Source: Dehalococcoidia bacterium (lineage in GTDB: Bacteria > Chloroflexota > Dehalococcoidia > Tepidiformales > Tepidiformaceae). From it: DNA of 64,000 nucleotides. Every line of letters begins with the position of its first letter. The stretch's first letter is position 1. The DNA lies in assembly GCA_020432045.1 (NCBI GenBank), contig JAGQHB010000004.1:1-64000 (forward strand), given 5' to 3'. Made by a program: the position numbers and the translations under genes. Shown here in pieces: positions 45,435 through 52,132 of the stretch. The notes beneath the pieces were generated by a model. The model searched no databases. It worked only from the letters and a program-made list of their open reading frames with translations, and was not told the origin of the DNA.

Positions 45435-45658
45435 TGTGGGAACAGACGCACATGGGCGGATCCGATGACCACCCTCGATCCCCGCATCCTTGACCATCCC
45501 TTCGTGCGCACAGATGATGCGGGCGGTCACCGGCATCGACGCCGCCGTCGAGCGGACGCACAGTGGAACACACGCGTCTGCAGCGGCACGATGACGGGAA
45601 TGGTCGACTGACCAGCGCGGGCGCGCTGCTGCGGGGCAGCGCTGTGCCGCAGGTGCCA

Positions 45659-46384
45659 ATGCAAGCAGAACTACACCTGCCAGCCTTCGATGGGCCACTG
45701 GAACTCCTCCTGCACCTCATCGAGCGCAACGATCTGGATATCACGGCCATCTCGCTGGTAGCCGTGACTGATCAGTATCTCGCGGCGATCAGGACGGACG
45801 ATGGCTTCGATCCCGGAGCACTCGCCGAGTTCGTTGCGATCGGGGCGAAGCTGATCTACTTGAAATCCCGAGCGCTGCTGCCGCGACCGCCAATCGACCC
45901 CGCACTCGACGAAGAAGAAGACGTTGGCCAGGAGCTCATCGACCTGCTCAACGAGTACCGGCGGATAGCGACCGTCACCGACATCCTCCAGGAACGCCAG
46001 GACCAGGGGCGGCGCCATCACACCCGCATGGCTATGGCACCGCTGCTGCCAGAAGGGCCGGGACTGGATGGAGTCACCGTTGATCTCATGCGGAAGATCA
46101 TGCTGGATGTCATGCGACGCCGTCCGTCCGAGCCACGGGCTGTGCTCCCGCGCCATCGTTCCACCCTTGCGCAGCAGATCGCGGTTCTGCGCGACCACCT
46201 CCACCGCAACGGGAGGTTTTCCTTCCGGGAGGCGATCTCAGAGTGCGTGACGCGACTCGACATCGTCCTTTCCTTCCTCGCCGTGCTCGAACTCCTCAAG
46301 GGTGGCGAGTGTGATGCACGGCAGGATGTACTCTGGGGCGATATCGAAGTTGTGGCGACCGTCCCAGCGGCAGCAGCCGGCTGA
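45659..46384 (+). CDS. scpA: Segregation and condensation protein A
   Basis: About 241-residue kleisin subunit of the SMC-ScpAB condensin. The N-terminal FDGPLELLLHLIERNDLDITAISLVAVTDQYLAAI is diagnostic, followed by AEFVAIGAKLIYLKSRALLP, and the C-terminal winged helix contains FSFREAISECVTRLDIVLSFLAVLELLK. The start is chosen at ATG 45659, where similarity begins; upstream codons in frame look non-coding. ScpB, usually adjacent, is not in the window. Confidence 0.93.
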   Translation: MQAELHLPAFDGPLELLLHLIERNDLDITAISLVAVTDQYLAAIRTDDGFDPGALAEFVAIGAKLIYLKSRALLPRPPIDPALDEEEDVGQELIDLLNEYRRIATVTDILQERQDQGRRHHTRMAMAPLLPEGPGLDGVTVDLMRKIMLDVMRRRPSEPRAVLPRHRSTLAQQIAVLRDHLHRNGRFSFREAISECVTRLDIVLSFLAVLELLKGGECDARQDVLWGDIEVVATVPAAAAG

Positions 46385-46467
46385 ACAGACGGCCCGTGAT
46401 CCTCAAGGCTGTGCCGAGGCAGGCCGTCGCGTAAGCTGGAAGCACGACGAAGACAGGGGAAGACGCT

Positions 46468-46920
46468 TTGGATCAGCCGCGCGAAGAATCGATCAGGAAG
46501 ATGTGGAACTACGCCGAGAAGTTCGCGGAGAAATCCGGGACGCATCTTCACCCGGACCGCTCGATCACCGAGGGCGTCGTCCTCGGGCTGGCTTATCACA
46601 TCGACCGGTATGGGCGGCCGATTTGCCCGTGCAACTTCTATCCCGAGAAAGACGCGAACGGGGAGTGGCCGGACGACCTCTATCTTCCTCGTGAGGAGGA
46701 AGCCAAGCGCCGCACGTGGATTTGCGCGTGCGACGAGATGCAAATCTACAAATACTGCCACTGCCTCCTGTTCGTGAACGAAGATGGGCTCCCAATCACG
46801 GAATACCTGCCTGAGGATCACGAGGGCCGGGAGATCTATGGCCTCATCAAAGATCCCACGCCCGATAAGGGCCGGGCTCTCGCGAAAGCGCTCGAAAAGA
46901 AGAAGGACGCCGGCGCCTAG
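46468..46920 (+). CDS. Ferredoxin:thioredoxin reductase catalytic subunit-like protein
   Basis: 150 residues from TTG 46468 (AGGGGAAG upstream). The six cysteines of the FTR catalytic chain are present as three CxC pairs: C53/C55 (CPC), C86/C88 (CAC) and C97/C99 (CHC). They would hold the [4Fe-4S] cluster and active disulfide that reduce thioredoxin with ferredoxin electrons. Compared with the cyanobacterial spacing, the gap between the first and second pair is about 14 residues longer and the second pair is CAC rather than CPC. No FTR variable subunit is visible. Two ferredoxins are encoded elsewhere in the window. Confidence 0.85.
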   Translation: MDQPREESIRKMWNYAEKFAEKSGTHLHPDRSITEGVVLGLAYHIDRYGRPICPCNFYPEKDANGEWPDDLYLPREEEAKRRTWICACDEMQIYKYCHCLLFVNEDGLPITEYLPEDHEGREIYGLIKDPTPDKGRALAKALEKKKDAGA

Positions 46921-46947
46921 CCGTCGCGAGAGACAGGAGAAGTGGAA

Positions 46948-46969
46948 CAGGCCCGCACATGCGGGCCTG
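46948..46969. terminator. Bidirectional terminator between convergent genes
   Basis: A 10-bp perfect stem CAGGCCCGCA / TGCGGGCCTG with a 2-nt centre lies between the 3' ends of the FTR gene and sucC, suited to end both transcripts. Confidence 0.7.
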
Positions 46970-46995
46970 CTGCATTTCCAGTACCAGATTACCGA

Positions 46996-48258
46996 TCAGG
47001 CAGCCCTGTTCGCCGCCTCGACGGCCTTCGCTGCCGCATCACCGAAATCAGTCGCCCGGATGGCAGGGATGCCCGACGCTGCAAGCAGCTGCTCGCCTTC
47101 AGCAAGGTTGGTGCCGACCAGGCGCATGACGACTGGCACTTCGATCCCGAGCTGCTTGAAGCCGTCGATCACGCCCTGGGCGATAATATCGACGCGCGCC
47201 ATGCCGCCGAAGATGTTAACCAGGATCGCCTTCACGGACGGGTCCTTGATGATCACCTGGAGGGCGCTGACAACGCGTTGGGGGTCGTTCACGGTGCCGA
47301 TATCGAGGAAGTTCGCGGGTTCGCCGCCCGCGAACTTGATGGCGTCCATCGTCGCCATCGCGAGTCCGGCCCCGTTGACGATGCAGCCGATATTCCCGTC
47401 GAGCTTGATGAAGTTCGAGACGCCCATCTCCTGCGCCATCACTTCGAGAGGGTCCTCTTCGTCCTTATCACGAAGGTCCGCGAGGTCCTTGTGGCGGTAC
47501 AGCGCGTTGTCGTCGATGGTCAGCTTGGCATCGACCGCGACCACACGGCCGTCGGCGGTGAGCGCAAGCGGGTTGATCTCCACCAGACTCGCGTCGGTTG
47601 CACACGCGGTCTTGTAGAGCGCCTCAGCCAGCGTGGCGAACTGTGCGGCCTGGTCCCCGGTGAACCCCAGGCGCTGCGCGAGAGTGCGTCCAACGTAGCC
47701 TTCCCAGCCGCTCGCCGAGTTCACGGCGACGCGTGCGATGGCATCAGGATTCGTGGCGGCGACGTGCTCGATCTCCTGGCCACCTTCGGCCGATGCGATG
47801 AACAGGTGCCCGTTCACCGAGCCGTCAACCAACACCGAGAGGTAGTACTCCTTGACGATGTCGGTCTGTTCGGCCACCAGTACGGTCTTGACGAGCTTGC
47901 CTTCCGGGCCTGTCTGGATGGACACGAGGTGTTTGCCAAGAATCGCCCCTGCAGCTGCCTCGGCCTCGGCGACGGTATCCGCCAGCCGGACGCCTCCAAC
48001 GCGGTCGCCCTTCACCTGGCCCGCATTGTTGGCGGGATCGGACGTCAGCTTTTCGTACATCGCCGCGGTTTCGGATGCCTCAACGAGGCGACCCTTGCCA
48101 CGGCCACCAGCATGGATTTGTGCCTTGACGACGACCTTGCCGCCGAGCTCGCCAGCGACTTTCCCGGCCTCAGCAGCGGTCCGCGCAACGCGTCCACTGG
48201 TCACGGCGACGCCGTTGGCGGCCAGCAGGTCGCGAGCCTGATATTCGTGCAGTTTCAT
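46996..48258 (-). CDS. sucC: Succinate-CoA ligase (ADP-forming) subunit beta
   Basis: 420 residues from ATG 48258, where the canonical MKLHEYQARDLL begins; upstream codons in frame belong to degenerate sequence. ATP-grasp subunit of the TCA-cycle enzyme. It has the KAQIHAGGRGKGR nucleotide region, EINPLALTADGRVVAVDAKL, GNIGCIVNGAGLAMATMD and LVNIFGGMARVD. It is somewhat longer than the usual 385-400 residues. sucD, its obligate partner, is not adjacent. Confidence 0.96.
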   Translation of the reverse strand: MKLHEYQARDLLAANGVAVTSGRVARTAAEAGKVAGELGGKVVVKAQIHAGGRGKGRLVEASETAAMYEKLTSDPANNAGQVKGDRVGGVRLADTVAEAEAAAGAILGKHLVSIQTGPEGKLVKTVLVAEQTDIVKEYYLSVLVDGSVNGHLFIASAEGGQEIEHVAATNPDAIARVAVNSASGWEGYVGRTLAQRLGFTGDQAAQFATLAEALYKTACATDASLVEINPLALTADGRVVAVDAKLTIDDNALYRHKDLADLRDKDEEDPLEVMAQEMGVSNFIKLDGNIGCIVNGAGLAMATMDAIKFAGGEPANFLDIGTVNDPQRVVSALQVIIKDPSVKAILVNIFGGMARVDIIAQGVIDGFKQLGIEVPVVMRLVGTNLAEGEQLLAASGIPAIRATDFGDAAAKAVEAANRAA

Positions 48259-48533
48259 GATCGAGACGCTCCCGAATTCGTGTGCGCGAAGCGTACCCTC
48301 ATGAACCGGAACGGGGAACGCTGCGAGACACTGGTGATAACCCGGAGCCTTCCTGTTTTCCGCGATCCACCGGTTTGCGATGAGCCGCACGAACAGTGCA
48401 CCAGCCAGCGCTCCACGGTCGCGTTATGCAGCAAATGCGTGGGCAAGTGTTCCGTGTCGTTGCCAGCCAGGATCGCGTGCACGAGGGCCAGCGCAAACAC
48501 GAGGTAGGTGGCGAGGTGAAGGGAGCGCCAAAC
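48259..48533 (-). pseudogene. Decayed ferric-reductase-like transmembrane gene fragment
   Basis: In the 409-bp space upstream of sucC one minus-strand frame reads WRSLHLATYLVFALALVHAI followed by LAGNDTEH. This resembles the transmembrane heme-binding segment of ferric-reductase-like (FRD/MsrQ-type) proteins, with the WRxLH and VHAI histidines. An in-frame TAG (48534-48536) lies just upstream, and the similarity fades within about 40 residues into SucC-proximal sequence, so it looks like a broken remnant. There is no ribosome-binding site or complete domain. Confidence 0.4.
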
Positions 48534-48667
48534 CTAGAACGGACCGGGGCCCACCCTCCAGGTCGACGTATCTCGGGACGAAAGGGCCCTTCTGGCCGGG
48601 CATGCGCCCCGTCCTTACACAGCAACGTCGGACTCGGTCGAACGCTGCCCGAGCGTGAAATCCGGCT

Positions 48668-49207
48668 CTATTCGGCCCGGAGTTCGCCTTCGAGCAGGCC
48701 CATGATGATGACATCGTGGTAGGTGCCGTACTTGAAGAACGCTGCCCTGCGGCACCCCTCGACCTGGAACCCGACGCTCTTGTACACGTGTTGCGCACGC
48801 TCGTTCCCGGCGAACACTTCCAGCTCGATGCGATGGAGATTCATCATGTCGAAGCCAAAGCGGCAGACGACGCGCATCGTGTCCGTACCGTAGCCACCAT
48901 CCCAGTACGTCTTATCCCCGATGGCGATACCGAGCGAGGCGCTTCTGTTTTCCGGGCTGGTTTGCTCCAACCCGGCGGCCCCGATCAGCTTTCCGTCGAA
49001 CGTCTCCACGGCAAAGTTGACATGGTTGTAGGACGGGTAGCCCACGCGTTCCAAGAACTCCCGCTCCTGTGCATGTGAGAGCGGATAGCGGATGGTCAGG
49101 TGTTCCGTCACTTCCGGGTCGTTGAACCACTCAAAGATCACTGGCTCCTCGTCCGGTTCTCGCGCGCGAAGGCGGACCAGCTTTCCTTCGAATGGGTTGT
49201 AACGCAT
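48668..49207 (-). CDS. GNAT-family N-acetyltransferase (RimJ/RimL-like)
   Basis: 179 residues. ATG 49207 is preceded by AGGAGG. The fold follows RimJ/RimL-type acetyltransferases: LVRLRAREPDEEPVIFEWFNDPEV at the start, LIGAAGLEQTSPENRSASLGIAIGDKTYWDGGYGTDTM with the acetyl-CoA loop, and NLHRIELEVFAGNERAQHVYKSVGFQVEGCRR at the end. Substrate unknown. Divergent from rnhB with a 177-bp intergenic region. Confidence 0.9.
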   Translation of the reverse strand: MRYNPFEGKLVRLRAREPDEEPVIFEWFNDPEVTEHLTIRYPLSHAQEREFLERVGYPSYNHVNFAVETFDGKLIGAAGLEQTSPENRSASLGIAIGDKTYWDGGYGTDTMRVVCRFGFDMMNLHRIELEVFAGNERAQHVYKSVGFQVEGCRRAAFFKYGTYHDVIIMGLLEGELRAE

Positions 49208-49384
49208 GACGGCCTCCTGCAGAGCCGCCAGCGTAGCATGCCACGGTCGCTATCCCTCGCGAGGCCGGCAGTGCCCGGACCTGGGAGCGGATGGCTGCCA
49301 GGTCGACCGCACCGGTCCACGACCTGCACTACCCAGCGTAGGAGGCGCCCAACACGGCTGGCCGCTCGCCCTCCGGGGCGTAGC

Positions 49385-50023
49385 ATGAGGTTCGTGGCTC
49401 CAGGGAATCCGACCCCAACATTGAAGTTCGAACGGGAGGCGTGGCGCGCGGGAGCAGCATGGGTCGCGGGTGTGGACGAGGCCGGCGCCGGGCCGCTTGC
49501 CGGACCTGTCATGGCGGGTGCCGTTGCGCTCGAAAAAGGGCGGCGTCACCGTTGGTACAAGTGGGTCAACGACTCCAAAATCCTGAGCCTGCGAGCACGC
49601 CAGGAGTTGGCAGTTGAGATCCGCTCCAGCGTCCCCTGGGCCGTAGCGTCCGCGTCACACGAAGAGATCGACGAGATAAACATCTACCAGGCGCGGAAGT
49701 TGGCCATGTTGCGCGCCATCGAAGCGCTATCTGTCACGCCCGATGCAATTATCAGCGACGCCCTTCCGCTGCCGCTGGCGAATGTCCGGGCAGTGATTGA
49801 CGGGGACGCGCTCAGCATCGCCGTTGGGGCAGCCTCTATCGTGGCAAAGGTGGACCGCGACGCGTACATGATCGCCATGTGCGCGAAATACCCCGGCTAC
49901 CTCTTCTGCAAGCACAAGGGCTATCCAACACCAGAGCACCGGGAGCTTCTCCGGAAGCGCGGTCCATCTCCCATTCATCGCAAGAGCTACGCACCGGTTG
50001 CCCAGTTCGCGCTTTCGATATGA
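49385..50023 (+). CDS. rnhB: Ribonuclease HII with altered GRG motif
   Basis: 212 residues from ATG 49385. It removes ribonucleotides from DNA. Catalytic acidic residues are present: D and E in GVDEAG, D in VNDSK, and D in VIDGDALS; SIVAKVDRDAYM and KHKGYPTPEHRE follow the family. The normally conserved GRG triad after DEA, which contacts the RNA-DNA junction, reads GAG here (DEAGAGPLAGPV), so the arginine is alanine. The gene overlaps yraN by 4 bp (ATGA), a common rnhB-yraN pairing. Confidence 0.93.
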   Translation: MRFVAPGNPTPTLKFEREAWRAGAAWVAGVDEAGAGPLAGPVMAGAVALEKGRRHRWYKWVNDSKILSLRARQELAVEIRSSVPWAVASASHEEIDEINIYQARKLAMLRAIEALSVTPDAIISDALPLPLANVRAVIDGDALSIAVGAASIVAKVDRDAYMIAMCAKYPGYLFCKHKGYPTPEHRELLRKRGPSPIHRKSYAPVAQFALSI

Positions 50024-50397
50024 CGGCCCGCCAACGTCTCGGCGCATTCGGCGAGCGTGTTGCGCGCCATCACATCGAGAATGCCGGGCTGACGGTGGTC
50101 TCCACGAACGTGCGTCTCAAGGCAGGTGAAATCGACATCCTCGCACGGGACGGAAGCGAACTCGTGTTCGTCGAAGTGCGCACGCGAAAAGCCCCGCCTG
50201 GTAGTGCCGCGGAGACCCTGACCCCGGCGAAGCTTCGGCGCCTTTGGGCATGTGCGATGGAATACTGCGAACTCGAACAGGCTGACCCAGACGCCGTCCG
50301 GCTCGATCTCGTGTGCATCGACCTGCACGAGTCGGGGCAGGTCGCTTCGATGGAACACATCAAGGGATTGGAAATCCCCGCAGAGCACTTTACGTGA
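50020..50397 (+). CDS. yraN: YraN family endonuclease-like protein (UPF0102)
   Basis: 125 residues. Restriction-endonuclease-like fold with LGAFGERVARHHIENAGL, the signature GEIDILARDGSELVFVEVRTRK (D and ExK), and KLRRLWACAMEYCE. Exact function unsettled; frequently coupled with rnhB as here (4-bp overlap). Confidence 0.92.
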   Translation: MTARQRLGAFGERVARHHIENAGLTVVSTNVRLKAGEIDILARDGSELVFVEVRTRKAPPGSAAETLTPAKLRRLWACAMEYCELEQADPDAVRLDLVCIDLHESGQVASMEHIKGLEIPAEHFT

Positions 50398-50406
50398 GGG
50401 CGCTCC

Positions 50407-50772
50407 ATGCGCTTTGATCAAGATATGCCGATCTACGAGTTCCGCTGCGAAGACTGCAGGAAGATAACCAACCACTTCACGCGAAAGGTCGATACCGTGG
50501 TCAAAGTCAGCTGCGAGCACTGCGGCAGCGACCGGACCGCACGCATGATGTCCAAGTTTGGCCGCTCCTATACGCAGGCCGACATCATCGACAAATATGG
50601 GGATCCGGCCGGTGGCCGCGGGGGCCCGGACGACTACCGTGACCCGCGCCAGATTGGGACCTGGGTCGAAAAACGGTTCCAGGACTACGGAATGGATCTG
50701 CCCGACGGCGCTCGCGAGATGATCGATGCGGCACGCGAGGGCGAGTTCCCCGACCCCGTAAAGGACCTGTGA
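50407..50772 (+). CDS. FmdB-family zinc-ribbon protein
   Basis: 121 residues. The N-terminal zinc ribbon (IYEFRCEDCRK...SCEHCGSD) is typical of FmdB regulators, followed by a charged C-terminal tail. ATG 50407 has GAGGG at good spacing; many homologues start at the internal MPIYEF (50425). It is followed 12 bp later by the translin-family gene. Confidence 0.85.
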   Translation: MRFDQDMPIYEFRCEDCRKITNHFTRKVDTVVKVSCEHCGSDRTARMMSKFGRSYTQADIIDKYGDPAGGRGGPDDYRDPRQIGTWVEKRFQDYGMDLPDGAREMIDAAREGEFPDPVKDL

Positions 50773-50784
50773 TGGCATCCCGCC

Positions 50785-51531
50785 GTGGCTGATACCTCGC
50801 CACTCGAAAGCACAATTCCTCGCATTGTGGAAGCGTTCGCGGCCAAGAACGCCGCACGTGAATTGGCACTTAGCTCCTGCCGGATCATCATCCGGCTGAG
50901 CGCGAACACTATCCGTGCGGTCCACCGCGAGGACTGGACGCAGGCGCGGAGCCTGATCACCGAGGCTGAGGCCGTACACCGTCAGACGCTCGCTGCGTTG
51001 GATGGCCATCCCGCCGTGTACCACGCGGGCTTCCTCCACGACGCCCAGAAGGAACTCGCCGAGGCCGGCGCCACGCTGGCACTGCTCTCAGGTGCACCCC
51101 TCCCAACGCCGGAGGACATGGGCGTCGAGGACGCTGCATGGCTCAATGGGATCGCCGAAGCCATCGGTGAGATGCGTCGCTGGATCCTCGACCGGCTTCG
51201 CCGCGGGGACTATGAAGCCTGTGAGCCAGTACTCGGCACGATGGACGACATCTACGCCGTGCTCGTCACTATCGACTTCCCGGACGCACTCACGGGCGGC
51301 CTACGACGCACAACAGACCAGTCCCGAGGGATCCTGGAGAAGACACGTGGCGACCTGACGATGGCCATGGTGCAGCGCGAGGCGATCGAGGCGATGGCAG
51401 TGGTGCGGAGTCCAACCCAAGCCGGAGGTGAGATGGCCGCCCGGCCTTCGAAAGAGGGGCAGGCGACCGTGTCACGAGGCTTCGCAGCCCCGACGATAGG
51501 AGTCGTGACGAGGGAGGAAAGCAGCACATGA
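50785..51531 (+). CDS. Translin-family protein
   Basis: 248 residues from GTG 50785. An all-helical chain with the translin pattern: ARELALSSCRIIIRLSANTIRAVHRED, a LAEAGATLALLSGAPLPTPEDMGV central helix pair, AWLNGIAEAIGEMRRWILDRLRRGDYEAC, and the terminal GGLRRTTDQSRGILEKTRGDLTMA helix. Eukaryotic translin is an oligomeric single-strand DNA/RNA-binding protein and, with TRAX, an RNase; prokaryotic members are little studied. The last 50 residues are a low-complexity tail. It overlaps the next gene by 4 bp. Confidence 0.82.
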   Translation: MADTSPLESTIPRIVEAFAAKNAARELALSSCRIIIRLSANTIRAVHREDWTQARSLITEAEAVHRQTLAALDGHPAVYHAGFLHDAQKELAEAGATLALLSGAPLPTPEDMGVEDAAWLNGIAEAIGEMRRWILDRLRRGDYEACEPVLGTMDDIYAVLVTIDFPDALTGGLRRTTDQSRGILEKTRGDLTMAMVQREAIEAMAVVRSPTQAGGEMAARPSKEGQATVSRGFAAPTIGVVTREESST

Positions 51532-51947
51532 ACGAACCGCGACCGGGCTCAATGACGAGCGACGAGAGCCGGAAACATCGGCGGATCGCGTATCGCGTCC
51601 AGCTCAACCGCCCATTTCGCCACTCCGAGGACACGGACATCATCGATGGCGTCTACAGCGATGGCACGAACGGTGCACTCGGTCCAATCCTCCTCCCGAG
51701 CGGGGACCATGATGGCAGGGCGTTGTTGGTCCTGCCGGAGGAGGATATCCCGCTCATCCATGTCGAAGCGGCAATGGACAATGATCATCGTGTCGACAGC
51801 TTCGAGCAGGTGTTCGGACTACTCTATGACCCGGACGAGCCTGTGCCAGGCGGCGTGGGCGGGGTTGGGGACCGCTGGGACGCGGGCGATCTAATTGTGT
51901 ACACCTTCGAGAGTGATGAGGACGCTGTCGAGGCACAGGGAAGCTGA
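51528..51947 (+). CDS. Uncharacterised acidic protein coupled to the translin-family gene
   Basis: 139 residues, start codon within ATGA of the translin-family stop and AGGAAAG upstream, so translational coupling is likely. It is strongly acidic (many Asp/Glu; GDRWDAGDLIVYTFESDEDAVEAQGS end) with no domain I recognise. It could be a partner of the translin-like protein (inference from coupling only). Confidence 0.75.
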   Translation: MNEPRPGSMTSDESRKHRRIAYRVQLNRPFRHSEDTDIIDGVYSDGTNGALGPILLPSGDHDGRALLVLPEEDIPLIHVEAAMDNDHRVDSFEQVFGLLYDPDEPVPGGVGGVGDRWDAGDLIVYTFESDEDAVEAQGS

Positions 51948-51963
51948 GCCCACCTGCCGTGGC

Positions 51964-51981
51964 GCCAAGCCTGAGCTTGGC
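51964..51981 (+). terminator. Perfect hairpin before tRNA-Phe
   Basis: GCCAAGC-CTGA-GCTTGGC, 7-bp stem, 17 bp after the preceding stop. There is no U-tract; it could be a processing site, a weak terminator or a REP-like element. Confidence 0.4.
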
Positions 51982-52001
51982 CTACCATTCAACGCTCGGG
52001 A

Positions 52002-52078
52002 GCCGAGGTAGCTCAGCCCGGTAGAGCACTTCACTGAAAATGAAGGTGTCCCCAGTTCAAATCTGGGCCTCGGCACCA
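52002..52078 (+). tRNA. tRNA-Phe (GAA)
   Basis: 77 nt with encoded CCA. Acceptor GCCGAGG/CCTCGGC, D-arm AGCTCAG...GAGC, anticodon stem CTTCA/TGAAG with loop CTGAAAA (anticodon GAA), and T-arm CCCAG-TTCAAAT-CTGGG. Discriminator base A. All arms close. Confidence 0.97.
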
Positions 52079-52091
52079 CCCGAAGAAACGT

Positions 52092-52116
52092 AAAGGCCTC
52101 GAGTCGGGGCCTTTTT
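52092..52116 (+). terminator. Terminator of tRNA-Phe
   Basis: AAAGGCC (52092-52098) pairs with GGCCTTT (52108-52114) followed by TT; it lies 13 bp past the tRNA and ahead of the convergent GGDEF/EAL gene. Confidence 0.8.
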
Positions 52117-52132
52117 CACGTCGGCGTGACAG

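Noticed and set aside
45465-45611. Possible 48-codon frame MTTLDPRILDHP... between aroF and scpA
   Set aside because: No ribosome-binding site of note, Arg-rich composition typical of out-of-frame GC-rich sequence, and no motif.
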